DNA from: an uncultured Clostridium sp.
GTDB lineage: Bacteria > Bacillota > Clostridia > TANB77 > CAG-508
Length of the DNA: 50,916 nucleotides
Assembly (NCBI GenBank): GCA_948468045.1
Contig: CAOKGO010000011.1
Coordinates: 1 to 50,916 of the forward strand
Direction: 5' to 3'
Position numbers and translations under genes: made by a program. Below, piece after piece: positions 21,235 through 31,265 of the stretch. The notes beneath the pieces are model-generated. The model had not been told where the DNA came from, did not search any database, and saw nothing but the letters and a program-made list of their open reading frames with translations. Numbering within the stretch: the first letter of the stretch is position 1; the number at the start of each line of letters is the position of its first letter.

Positions 21235-23686
21235 TTAGTGTTTACTAGATTTGTTAAATTTATACAAAAAATTTTGTTTTACATAAAAATGTCCCGAAGG
21301 AAACGTCCCCAATGCGACATTAATTTCTCCGCCCTCATCTGTTCGAAATAATTTAATTCCACTTTTCTTTAATCTTTCCAAGACATCAGAATTTGGGTGT
21401 CCAAATGTATTATTTTTACCCACTCCAATTAGTGCTACTCTAGGGTTTACAACATTTAAAAATTCTTGCGTTGATGATGTTTTTGACCCATGATGTGGAA
21501 CTTTTAAAACTGTTGCTTTTAACTTTTCCAAATGTTTTTCATATTTTTTTAATATTGCTTTTTCTGCAACTTCTTCTATATCACCTGTAAATAGCATCGA
21601 AAAATCTTTATAAATCAATTTTTCAACTAAAGAATTATTATTTATTGCATTTTCTGATATTAAGTCTTTTCCGAGATGGCCATAAAACATCAAAATACAA
21701 GTCTTTTTCTATGTTTATGTGGTTTCCTGCCTCTACAACTTTTATATTTATATTTTTCTCTTTTACAATTTTCTTAAATTCCTCATAATTCTCGCAAGTT
21801 TCTAATTGTTTACCAATTATTACATTTCTTACTTTTATCTCTTGCATAACATAGAGCAGAGCTTGCACATGATCTTGATCAAAATGGCTAATCACAATAT
21901 AATCTATTGAACTGTACCCCCTATCTAGTAAATATGGAAGTACAGTTTTTTTCCCAACATCAAAATCTTTATTCAAACTTCCACCACCATCTACTAAAAT
22001 AGTTTTATTAGTAGGTGTAACAATAAATGTACAATCTCCTTGCCCAACATCTACAAAATAAACTTTTAAGTCCTTTGGCAAAATTGATATACAAACACAT
22101 ACAGAAAAAACAATTATTATACACATTATATATTTGCTTCTTTTTTGATTAAATTTATAGTGAAACAACGAAATTATATTTTTTACTCTTTTTTGGGTCT
22201 GTGTTAGTTTTCTTAAATGATAAATTGGATACAAAAAATACATAATTGCTAAAGTTACAAAATATAGAATAATTGCCAAAATAGATGGTGTTGCAAAATA
22301 GATTTTGGCAAATGGCAACTCACTTAACTTAGAAATTAATTGCAAAATATCTATTGCAAAATTTAAGAAAAAAGCAATTATTTTAGCTAATGGTTTAAAT
22401 ATAAATGCTATTATTGTACTGGAAAATCCGATTATAACTGTTGTTCCAATAATCATGCTAACTAGTAAATTTGTTATTAAAAAATAAATACCAACTATAT
22501 TAAAATTGTAAAGTAATACTGGTAATATCATAATTTGTGCTGATAAACTAACTAATAATATTTCTTTTATTTTTATTTTTTCTCCTATAACTGGCTTTAA
22601 AAGAAGAATTCCAATAGTTGCTAAATATGATAGTTGTAAACCTATGTTTAGAATTAAAAATGGATTATATATTAAAATTCCTAATAAAGAAATTGATAAA
22701 ATGTTCCAAACATCACTTTTTCTATTTAACATTTTAGCTCCAATTACAAGTACACTCATAACTACTGCTCTTACAATTGATGGCGAAAATCCTGTAATAA
22801 AACTGTATAAAATTAATATTGCAATTGTAACTATTTGTGTTTTTCTTTTTCCAAGTAATTTACTACATAACAAAGAGATTCCCATAATAATATAACCAAT
22901 ATGCATTCCTGAAATTGCTAATACATGAGAAATATTTGAAATTTGAAAGTTTTCTTTTATATCTTCTTGTATATCATCTGTTTCTCCTAATAATAAACCT
23001 TTTAAAATACTTGCATTTTCTTTTTCATATAATTCTTCTATTTTTTCTTTAAGTTTAGAATTTATATCGTTTGCTTTTTGTAAAATAGGATTTAACTGTT
23101 TTCTATCTAATAACTGCAAATTAGTGACCTTTACCCTACCAACTATTTTTAAAGTTTTTAAATACTTTTCGTCATCATAACCTTTATAGTTCCTTTGTTT
23201 TTCTGGTCTTTTAAATTCTCCCTGCAATTTTATTTTGTCACCATATTCTAATTCTTCTTTTTTGCTTACTTGAATATATAGATTTGAGTTTTTTTGATTT
23301 TTTAACTTTACTTGATATAAATTGTAATATTGTTTTTCTTTTTTCTGACTTACTACAATTCCTTGAATTTCAATATTTTCCCCATCTTTATAAAGATTTT
23401 CATACTTTTGATTTTGTAAAATTATAATGGTATTTGAAATTATAGAAGATATTATAAGAATCATAACTACTTGATTTGTGATAATTAATTTTAGATATTT
23501 TTTATATCTACTAAATGATAATAGTTTAAACTTTCTTTTGCTTTTATTTTTATATATTTTCTTTATTAAATAATATGTTGCATAACTTAGGATATAATAA
23601 AGGACTATACTTATTTTAAAGTATAGCCCCCATAATATACCTATTATATATCCTATTGTTGCAACCAAAATTGGTCTTTGTTTCAT
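21235..23686 (-). CDS. comEC: ComEC/Rec2 DNA-uptake channel protein with +1 CGG shift
   Basis: ComEC carries transforming DNA across the membrane. The restored protein has 816 residues. Its order is two N-terminal membrane segments, an OB-like domain (EIQGIVVSQKKEK), the multi-span ComEC core (ISHVLAISGMHIGYI) and a metallo-beta-lactamase-like domain. That domain has VDVGQGDCTFI, ILVDGGG and ISHFDQDHVQAL. At codon 672 an in-phase CGG (21673-21671) follows LWPS. Skipping the C gives LWPSGKDLISENAINNNSL and then MLFTGDIE and KVPHHGSKTS, the rest of that domain. Without the shift the hydrolase domain is cut in half. The last 16 or so residues come from an inserted palindromic repeat (21281-21324). 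AAGGAG lies before the ATG. Confidence 0.9.
21281..21324. repeat. Half copy of the ATGTCGC...GGGGACGTTTC element inside comEC
   Basis: Aligning its first 40 nt by eye with the right arm of the 39448-39627 palindrome (starting at ACATAAAAATGTC) gives about 35 identical positions. It encodes VALGTFPSGHFYVKQ at the C-terminus of ComEC. Confidence 0.7.
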
Positions 23687-23782
23687 AGTTCTCCTTAAAA
23701 TTTGTTTTTTAACTAAAGTAACAGTTTGTAACCTTATTGATTCCTTTGAATTGTGCTAATAAAAATTATAATCTATCTTAAT

Positions 23783-25135
23783 TTATAGTACTCTTCTTGC
23801 TCCTAAGTATTTACTTGCTGCTTGGTTTACTGGTACAATACATACTGATTTTCCTGGTCTTGGTGCATGAATTACTTGACCCCCACCTACATAAATTGCA
23901 ACATGACCACTATATATAACTAAGTCTCCTGCAGCTAAGTTGTTTCTAGCTACTGCTGTTCCTACTCCTGATTGACCTCCAGATGTACGTGGTAAGTTAA
24001 TACCAAAATGTTTATATACATATGATGTGAATCCTGAACAGTCAAATCCTGTTGATGGTGATGAACCACCATAAGTGTATTTTGTTCCTATAAATTGTTT
24101 TGCATAAGATACTATTGATGCTCCATTTCCTGATGATTGTGCTTGTGTTTCTGTTTGTGTATTTGTTTGTGCTGTATTTGTTTTAGTTTGTGTTTTAGTT
24201 GCTGTATTTGTAGTTTTCCTAGAGCTACTGCTTCTTGAAGTTGTTTCTTTCTTTTTAGTTGTTGCTAATAAAGATGATGATATATAACCTTCTTTTCCAT
24301 TTACTCTTACTTTGCTCCAACCATTTTCATTTGATAATACTTCAACTGCTGTGTTTAATGTTAAACCTGTTATTACTTCTGATGATTTACTTGCTTCTTT
24401 TCTAACATTTACACTTTCGCTATTTACATATTTTGTCTCAATAACTGGTTGTGGTTGTGTTTGTGGTTGTGTTTCTGGTGCTGGTGTTACTTGTTGTTCT
24501 TCTTTATTTTGTAATTTTTCTTTTCTAAGCCATCCTTTTGTGTTTTGTGCTTCTATACATACCCAACCATTAATAGCTTCTATTACATTTACTTCTTCAT
24601 CTTTTTTTACTTCGATAATGTCTGTTGCATTAATAACTGGTACAATTTTTAGTTTTGTGTTTTCTGCTATTTTACGTTTTCCAAGTTCTTCATTTTTGTC
24701 TGTTTGTGCCTCTTTATTTTCTGTATTTTGTTCTGTTTGATTTTCTTTATTTTGCTCTGTTGGTTGATTTTCTGTACTTGTTGTTTCTTCATTGTTTGTT
24801 TGGTTGTTTGCTTCATTTTTTGCTTCATTAGTTGTATTTGTGTTTTCTACTTGTTCTACATTATTTACAGTTATTAAGTCTTGTCTTAAAAAACCTGTTA
24901 TTCCTTTTGCTTTTACTTTGTACCAATCTCCTGTTTTTTCAATTACTTCTATTTCTTCATTAATAGAAAGTTGCTCTAATATTTTTGCGTTTTCATCTGC
25001 TGTTTCCCTAAGATTTGCTGTTTCTACAGTTATTTTTCCTGTGCTTACAGCTAAGCTCATGTTAATAAAAAACAAACTGATAATACTTACGGTTGCCATG
25101 ATTACAATGCTTTTTATATTCATTTTACTTTTCAT
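23783..25135 (-). CDS. Secreted SH3b-NlpC/P60 cell-wall peptidase
   Basis: A 450-residue exported protein with a signal peptide or anchor (SIVIMATVSIISLFFINMSL) and three SH3b-like domains (about residues 32-92, 155-205 and 235-293). Low-complexity Thr/Gln/Asn linkers separate them. A C-terminal NlpC/P60 domain has the catalytic Cys in GFDCSGFTSYVY and the His in GHVAIYVGG, with a third residue likely in IHAPRPG. Such enzymes cut gamma-D-Glu-diaminopimelate bonds in peptidoglycan. AAGGAG lies 8 nt before the ATG, with a strong promoter upstream. Confidence 0.9.
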   Translation of the reverse strand: MKSKMNIKSIVIMATVSIISLFFINMSLAVSTGKITVETANLRETADENAKILEQLSINEEIEVIEKTGDWYKVKAKGITGFLRQDLITVNNVEQVENTNTTNEAKNEANNQTNNEETTSTENQPTEQNKENQTEQNTENKEAQTDKNEELGKRKIAENTKLKIVPVINATDIIEVKKDEEVNVIEAINGWVCIEAQNTKGWLRKEKLQNKEEQQVTPAPETQPQTQPQPVIETKYVNSESVNVRKEASKSSEVITGLTLNTAVEVLSNENGWSKVRVNGKEGYISSSLLATTKKKETTSRSSSSRKTTNTATKTQTKTNTAQTNTQTETQAQSSGNGASIVSYAKQFIGTKYTYGGSSPSTGFDCSGFTSYVYKHFGINLPRTSGGQSGVGTAVARNNLAAGDLVIYSGHVAIYVGGGQVIHAPRPGKSVCIVPVNQAASKYLGARRVL

Positions 25136-25185
25136 TTTTTCTTACTCCTTAATATATTATATTTGTATTCTGCCTCGATGTTTCC

Positions 25186-25214
25186 ATTATACTATATATA
25201 CAAAATTTTGTCAA
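25186..25214 (-). promoter_or_regulatory. Sigma-A promoter of the NlpC/P60 gene
   Basis: On the reverse strand TTGACA (25214-25209) and TATAAT (25191-25186) are spaced by 17 nt, a consensus promoter. Confidence 0.85.
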
Positions 25215-25239
25215 ATCTGAAAAATTTATCCGGAATTTA

Positions 25240-25268
25240 TTGACAAATCAAGTTTTTTATAATATAAT
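25240..25268 (+). promoter_or_regulatory. Sigma-A promoter of rplM-rpsI
   Basis: TTGACA (25240-25245) and TATAAT (25263-25268) are spaced by 17 nt. The promoter is divergent from the NlpC/P60 promoter 25 nt to the left. Confidence 0.85.
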
Positions 25269-25277
25269 ATTTTCACT

Positions 25278-25329
25278 TATGAATGAATTAAAAATAAACT
25301 TCTCCCCGGTAGTTTGTTTTGTATTCATA
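25278..25329 (+). promoter_or_regulatory. Hairpin in the rplM 5' leader, possible L13 autoregulatory leader
   Basis: The leader folds with an outer stem TATGAAT/ATTCATA (25278-25284 and 25323-25329) and an inner stem AAAATAAACT/AGTTTGTTTT (25291-25300 and 25311-25320). The loop is GC-rich (TCTCCCCGGT). It lies directly between promoter and ribosome site. L13 leaders are known regulatory RNAs in Firmicutes; identity with that family is not established. Confidence 0.5.
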
Positions 25330-25372
25330 TAAATAGTAAACTAAAAAAAGAAATAGGAGGGTAATGATTACC

Positions 25373-25811
25373 ATGAATAATACTACATATAGCGCTAAAC
25401 GTGGCGAAGTTGAAAGTAAATGGTATATTATTGATGCCACAAACAAACCACTTCGGAAGAGTAGCAACAGAAGCTGCTAAATTATTAAGAGGAAAACACA
25501 AACCAACATACACACCTAATATTGATACAGGTGACCATGTTATTATATTAAATTGTAAAGATGTTATCTTAACAGGAAATAAAATAAATCAAAAAATTTA
25601 TAGACATCATTCAGGTTATATTGGAGGAATGAAAGAAGTTCCTGCCAAAGTAATGCTTGAAAAAAATCCAGAAAAAGCAATGACATTAGCTGTTAAAGGA
25701 ATGTTACCTCATAACTCTTTAGGAAGACAACAAGCAAAAAAATTAAGAGTTTACGCAGGAAGCGAACATGAAAATCAAGCACAAAAACCAGAAGTATGGG
25801 AGGTAAAATAA
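25373..25811 (+). CDS. rplM: 50S ribosomal protein L13 with +1 CGG shift near its N-terminus
   Basis: L13 is an essential early-assembly protein of the large subunit. The gene starts at ATG 25373, 12 nt after AGGAGG, and reads [12 protein letters not shown]. Codon 28 is an in-phase CGG (25454-25456), after which the starting frame stops within eight codons. Skipping the C gives [20 protein letters not shown], the invariant L13 N-terminal block, and the frame continues to 145 residues ([28 protein letters not shown]). A start inside the second frame would lack the N-terminal domain and has no ribosome site. rpsI follows one base after the stop. An essential single-copy gene with this shift must be decoded efficiently. 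Confidence 0.95.
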
Positions 25812-25812
25812 G

Positions 25813-26214
25813 ATGGCTAAAAAAGAAAATATTGTTTTCTACGGTACAGGTAGAAGAAAAAGTTCCATTTCTAGAGTTAGACTTGTAGAAGGAACAGGTA
25901 AAATCACAATCAATGGAAAAGATATTGAAGAATTCTTCGGTTTAGAAACATTAAAAGTTATTGTAAGACAACCATTAACAGTTACTAATACAACTACTAA
26001 ATATGATGTAATAGTTACTGTAAAAGGTGGTGGATTCACTGGTCAAGCAGGTGCTATCCGTCATGGTATTGCAAGAGCTTTAAATGAAGCAAATAGTGAA
26101 TATAGACCAGCTTTAAAACAAAACGGTTTCTTAACAAGAGATCCTCGTATGAAAGAAAGAAAAAAATACGGTCTTAAAAAGGCAAGAAAAGCGCCTCAAT
26201 TCTCAAAAAGATAA
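25813..26214 (+). CDS. rpsI: 30S ribosomal protein S9
   Basis: This 133-residue protein contacts P-site tRNA through its C-terminus. [19 protein letters not shown] at the start and [25 protein letters not shown] at the end are canonical, the latter ending in the conserved basic KR. It forms the usual rplM-rpsI pair. It has several C|GGN boundaries (TAC|GGT, TTC|GGT, AAC|GGT) that are read normally, a useful internal control for the CGG effect. Confidence 0.97.
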   Translation: MAKKENIVFYGTGRRKSSISRVRLVEGTGKITINGKDIEEFFGLETLKVIVRQPLTVTNTTTKYDVIVTVKGGGFTGQAGAIRHGIARALNEANSEYRPALKQNGFLTRDPRMKERKKYGLKKARKAPQFSKR

Positions 26215-26219
26215 AAAAG

Positions 26220-26280
26220 TGCCCTTGGTGGGCAAGAGGTCAAAAAATATATACAATGCGGTAATCATTGGTATTACTGC
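26220..26280 (+). terminator. Two hairpins terminating rplM-rpsI
   Basis: TGCCC/GGGCA (26220-26234) follows the stop. A second stem GCGGTAAT/ATTACTGC (26258-26280) is followed by TTTTCTTTTATTTTTAT. Nothing else is seen up to 26405. Confidence 0.65.
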
Positions 26281-26405
26281 TTTTCTTTTATTTTTATAAA
26301 AGTCATTAAGAGCTGATAAAAGTTGTCAAAAACTACTGCGTAATATACACACAATATACAAATATAAAAAGACATCATATTTTACTATAATATCTTTTTA
26401 TTTTA

Positions 26406-27065
26406 CTAAAAGTATGCTTCCATATATTTCTTAAAAAACTCAACATCCATCATCTGTTCTGGGTGCCATTGTACACCTATTATATTATTGTATTCTATAG
26501 ATTCTATAATTCCATCCTCACTAGTTGCTATAACTTTAAAATCTTGTGCCACTTTATTGATTGCTTGATGATGAAATGAATTAACTTTTAAGTTATTAGT
26601 TTTATAACATTTTTCTAAAAATGAATCTTTTTCTATATTAATTGAATGCATCTTTAATCCTTCTTTACTTGAATGATTTTGAATATCTTGATATAAACTT
26701 CCACCAAAACATACATTTATAGATTGAATTCCTGCACAAATTCCTAATATTGGTTTATTTAATTTATGAAATGATTTAATAAGAGAAAAATCTAATTCAT
26801 CTTCCAAATTATAATTTCCCAAATTTGTTTCTTCTATGGCTTCCTCTCCGTAATATTTAGGATTAACATCTATACTTCGCCCTGTTACTATCAGTCCATC
26901 GCATATATTTACTACTGTTTCTAATTGTATATCTGATGAAACTGGAAACAATAAAACATTTAACTCTTCAAAAATATCTTTAAAATATTTATTTAAATAA
27001 AAATGTTCTCTAAAATATTTTTCATTATCAAATTTCTCATATCTTTGGGTTATTGCTAATATCAT
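26406..27065 (-). CDS. Class I glutamine-amidotransferase-like hydrolase (PuuD-type)
   Basis: A 219-residue protein with the class I amidotransferase triad: Cys in PILGICAGIQSINV, and His and Glu in IIGVQWHPEQMMD. GLIVTGRSIDVNPKYY near residue 75 matches the peptidase C26 / gamma-glutamyl-GABA hydrolase subgroup. The physiological substrate is unknown. GAAGGAG lies upstream of the ATG. TAC|GGA near 26847 is a C|GG across a codon boundary and is read normally. Confidence 0.8.
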   Translation of the reverse strand: MILAITQRYEKFDNEKYFREHFYLNKYFKDIFEELNVLLFPVSSDIQLETVVNICDGLIVTGRSIDVNPKYYGEEAIEETNLGNYNLEDELDFSLIKSFHKLNKPILGICAGIQSINVCFGGSLYQDIQNHSSKEGLKMHSINIEKDSFLEKCYKTNNLKVNSFHHQAINKVAQDFKVIATSEDGIIESIEYNNIIGVQWHPEQMMDVEFFKKYMEAYF

Positions 27066-27209
27066 ATTTATTTTCTCCTTCTATAATTATTATTTATTTC
27101 ATTATAACTTTACAATATCCTAACACGATTAAGAACTACGAAACGTTGCCTATTAGATTATTTTACATGCTCCTTTTATTCTTAATTGACCTCATACCAT
27201 TTATTGTTC

Positions 27210-27674
27210 TTACAATAAGTCTAAATTGGATTTCATTGCATTTTTATTCTGATAAAACCCAAATTTTCTATATAAATTTATTGCAATAGGATTTGATGTT
27301 CCTAATTCAGCTTTGCTAATATTTTTACTTTTAAGGAATTTTATACATTCCTTTATTAATTCTTTTTGAATTCCATTGTTTCTAAATTCTTCCTTTGTAT
27401 ATACATTAGAGATATATCCAATTTTGCCAGATAAATTTGTATATAATGGTAAATACTCTATAATTTGTACAGCACATGTTGCAATTATATCACTATTGAT
27501 TTCTTTTATAAAACAAAAATAATCTTTATTCAAATGCTTATCCAAAAATAATTTAGCATTATTTTGTAATATTATATCATCACAGTTATATTCTTCTTTC
27601 CCCTCTTCTTTTTGATGTTCAACTCTCAAAGTAGAAAGATTATCTATATCCTCTAAATTTGCTTTTCTTATCAT
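27210..27674 (-). CDS. GNAT-family N-acetyltransferase
   Basis: A 154-residue protein starting MIRKANLEDID, with the acetyl-CoA binding segment NVYTKEEFRNNGIQKELIKE and the terminal NPIAINLYRKFGF. This is a standard GNAT layout; the acceptor is unknown. TAGGAGG lies close before the ATG. Confidence 0.85.
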   Translation of the reverse strand: MIRKANLEDIDNLSTLRVEHQKEEGKEEYNCDDIILQNNAKLFLDKHLNKDYFCFIKEINSDIIATCAVQIIEYLPLYTNLSGKIGYISNVYTKEEFRNNGIQKELIKECIKFLKSKNISKAELGTSNPIAINLYRKFGFYQNKNAMKSNLDLL

Positions 27675-27690
27675 ATTTCCTCCTAATTAA

Positions 27691-27718
27691 ACCACAGAAG
27701 TTACAATACTTCTGTGGT
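27691..27718. terminator. Hairpin between the acetyltransferase and metallo-hydrolase genes
   Basis: ACCACAGAAG pairs with CTTCTGTGGT around an 8-nt loop. The T run is on the forward side, so it may act in both directions or be an element of another kind. Confidence 0.5.
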
Positions 27719-27756
27719 TTTTGTTTGTATTACTATTTTTATTCTTAATCAAATAT

Positions 27757-28503
27757 CTAAAAGTAAAAAATCATATCATCTTCAACAGCTATTACATCTA
27801 AATTATATTTTTCACTTAATTCTCTTGCTAATAATACAGGATTTGCATTTAATATATCACTATTAAAATGTGTTAATAATAGTTTTTTAGGTCTTATTTC
27901 CTTAATAAAATTCTCAACTGCTGGTATATCTAAATGTTTTGGATTTGGTTTAGAATTAATATTATATGGCACATTCATAATTAATATATCACATTTTTTA
28001 TATGTTTCTAATAATTCAGCAAAATATCCTGTGTCTGTTACTATTCCAATCTTATTTTTCTTTGTATTAACTATAAAACCATAATTTTCGACACCATGTC
28101 TATGTTCAACTGATGTTTCTATTTTTATATTTTTGATTTTATATTTTGTTCTTGGTTTTATGATATGCATATTTTGAGGAAAATTCATTAAATATCTTTG
28201 TAATATTTTGTCATCAATTGCTTGTTTTGGAAGTAATACTGTCCCCCTCTTTTCATCTCCACCATTTGTCATTAGTTCTACAAATATATTCAAGTCATTG
28301 GAATGGTCTATATGTATATGTGATAGGATAATTCCATCTAACTCATCTTCATAATTATTTATATATTTATTAAACGTATTTACTCCTGGGTCGATTATTA
28401 TATTTGTATCATCTACTTTTAAATATAACCCTCCTGCTTCTCTAATCCTTTTAAAAAATATTTCTTTACTTCCTGTTGTTCCAAAAAAATGGATAAAATT
28501 CAT
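27757..28503 (-). CDS. MBL-fold metallo-hydrolase
   Basis: A 248-residue metallo-beta-lactamase-fold protein. The metal motif is SHIHIDHSNDLN, with further ligands in EHRHG, VTDTGYF and LLTHFNSD. The opening FFGTTGSKEI is like RNase Z/PhnP-type phosphodiesterases. The substrate is unknown. AAAGGAG precedes the ATG. Confidence 0.8.
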   Translation of the reverse strand: MNFIHFFGTTGSKEIFFKRIREAGGLYLKVDDTNIIIDPGVNTFNKYINNYEDELDGIILSHIHIDHSNDLNIFVELMTNGGDEKRGTVLLPKQAIDDKILQRYLMNFPQNMHIIKPRTKYKIKNIKIETSVEHRHGVENYGFIVNTKKNKIGIVTDTGYFAELLETYKKCDILIMNVPYNINSKPNPKHLDIPAVENFIKEIRPKKLLLTHFNSDILNANPVLLARELSEKYNLDVIAVEDDMIFYF

Positions 28504-28594
28504 GTTGTTTCTCCTTTATTATTAATTTTCCCATTTTCTAATAATGCATTTCCATAAACTTGCAATTGCTATATTTTATCACACAACTAAATTT

Positions 28595-31163
28595 TTATTT
28601 TGTTATCCATTTTACCAAATCCAAATTTGCTGGTTCTAACAACATTTCATGTCTTGGCATAACTCTAAATGTATAACCATAGTTACCACCAGTTGTTAAT
28701 TCTATTTTAGATGTAAAATAATATTTTTTGCTATCATCATCTTGGTCTTGTAATTTCATTGGTGTAATGCTAACATTTTCTACAACACCATTTTCCAAAA
28801 TTTTTCCATAGTAAACTTCCACCGTAACATTTTCCACATTGATATTTGGTAATTGTACCTCACAAGCAACTTCAATATTGTTTCCTGCATCTATTGTAAT
28901 ATTATCTAAATTATTTACTTGTGTAATTTTAATATCTTTCCAATTTCCATATAAGTCTTTTTTCCATGAATTATATGCTGCTACATTATCAATATCACCA
29001 TAATATTTCTTAGTTAAATTACAAAGTGGAATATACAAATTATTTGTGTAATCTACTAACATTCTAGCAGTACTATATCTACCACCTGTTGTGATAATAG
29101 AATTTTTCATCAATTCTAACCATTTTTTAGATATTTTATTTTTATCTTTTTCATAATATATAGGTATTATTTTTTCTTCCAATGTACGATACATACTTTC
29201 GCTATCTGCCATGTCTTGTGCTTCATAAGAATCATATTCAGCATTTGTTCCAATAGTCCATCCATTGTTCTGAGTATATCCTTCTGCCCACCAACCATCT
29301 AAAACACTAAAATTGATAACTCCATTTACAGATGCTTTTTGTCCACTTGTTCCAGATGCTTCCATTGGTCTTCTTGGATTATTTAGCCATACATCTACAC
29401 CACTTACTAAGTATTTTGACATTGCTATATTATAGTTTTCTAGTATAAATATTTTTCCTTTAAATTGTGGCATCATAGATATTTCATGTATATATTTAAT
29501 TAGGTCTTGCCCTTCTTTATCTGCTGGATGTGCTTTTCCTGCAAATATAATTTGAACTGGTCTGTCTGCATTATTTAGAATTTGTGTAATTCTTTCTAAA
29601 TCTTTAAAAATTAGAGTTGCTCTTTTGTAAGTTGCAAATCTTCTTGCAAATCCTATTGTTAATGCTTCTGGATTTAGTTTTGAAACTATTTCATTTATTT
29701 CATCATAGCTGTATCCTGAACGTCTTAATCTTTCTGTTGTACTATCTTTTACCCATTTTAATAATTTTACTTTTCTGTCTGTATGTACAGTCCATAATTT
29801 GTCATCTGGAATGTTTCTAATTTTTTCCCATGTTGTATCTTTATGAATATTATCTTGCCAATATGGTATTAGATATTTATTGTATAATTCTTTTAATTTT
29901 GGTGCTAACCATGAACAAGTATGAATTCCATTAGTTACATATTCAATTGGAGATTCGTTTGCTGCTATGTTTGGCCATACTTCACCAAATAATTCTCTTG
30001 ATACTGCACCATGAAGTTCACTTACCCCATTCTTTTTCCCTGCAATCTTTAGTGCTAAAATACCCATATTGAACCCTTCGTCTAAGTCAATTGATGGCTT
30101 CATTCCAAGTTTTAAGAACTCTTCTCTTGATAATCCTAATCTTGGCCAAAAGTCTTTGAAATATCTTTCCACTAAAGCAAGTGGGAAAATATCATTTCCA
30201 GCAGGTACTGGTGTATGTGTTGTAAATACAGTTTTTGAACTTGCTATGTCTTTTGCAACTTCAAAAGATACTTGTTTTTCTTTTATTATATCTTTTATTA
30301 TTTCTAAGTTTAAAAATGCAGAATGTCCCTCATTCATGTGATATACAGTTGGATTTAAATGTAAATATTTTGTTAATAAATTTACACCTGCCATACCTAA
30401 AACTATTTCTTGACGTATTCTCATTTCTTGGTCTCCACCATATAGTCTTAGTGTTACATCTCTGTCTTCTTCATTGTTTTTTTCAATATCTGAATCTAAT
30501 AAATATAATTTAACTCTTCCTACATTGATTTGCCAAACTTTTAAGTATAATCTTCTTTTTGGGAATTTTACATAGATTGTTAAATCTTCCCCTTTTTCGT
30601 CTTTTACAGGATTGATTGGCATATCATATAAATCAATATTATGGTATTCTGTTTCTTGTTGACCATAACCGTTGATTTTTTGATGGAAATATCCATTTTT
30701 ATAAAGCAAACCAACAGCAACTAGTGGTATTCCTAAATCACTAGCTGACTTTAAATGGTCTCCAGATAAAATTCCGAAGTCCTCCTGAATAAATTGGTAT
30801 GGTTTGGTCTAAACCATATTCTGCTGAAAAATAAGCAATTAAGTCATTTTTGTTTTCTGGATATTTGTTTGTAAACCATGTATTTTTACTGTTCATATAG
30901 TTTTGAAAATTTTCTACTATTTTATCATATTCTTTTAAAAATGCTGTTTCTTTTGCTACTTTTTCTAGTCTATCTTGTGATACATGTTTTAAAAATTTGA
31001 CTGGGTTTTTACTTGATTGTTCCCATAAATCATTATCAATTTTTTGAAATAATCTTAAAAATTCGGTGTTCCATGACCACCATAAATTATTTGCTATTTC
31101 TGATAGCTTTTCAATCCTTTTTGGTAATTGTGGATTTACTGTAATTCTATTGAATATATACAT
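28595..31163 (-). CDS. glgP: Alpha-glucan phosphorylase with +1 CGG shift
   Basis: This PLP enzyme releases glucose-1-phosphate from glycogen-like glucans. The N-terminal DUF3417 region (LSEIANNLWWSWNTEFLRLF) and the phosphorylase core form one 855-residue protein only if an in-phase CGG at codon 130 (30776-30774) is passed by +1. The junction then reads PIYSGGLGILSGDHLKSA, followed by SDLGIPLVAVGLLY. This is the conserved active-site approach of the family; the starting frame instead stops ten codons later. The core has EGHSAF, GTSGQKASVNG (PLP region) and VLDGWWAEGY. AAAGGAGG precedes the ATG. No other glycogen gene is adjacent. Confidence 0.93.
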
Positions 31164-31265
31164 TTTTAATTGTCCTCCTTTGTATTTTGCTTAAAGCTTT
31201 TTCTCTTGCATTTTTTATATCTATATTATCTATTAAATCTTCTTTTTTGTCAAATGTTTTTTATA

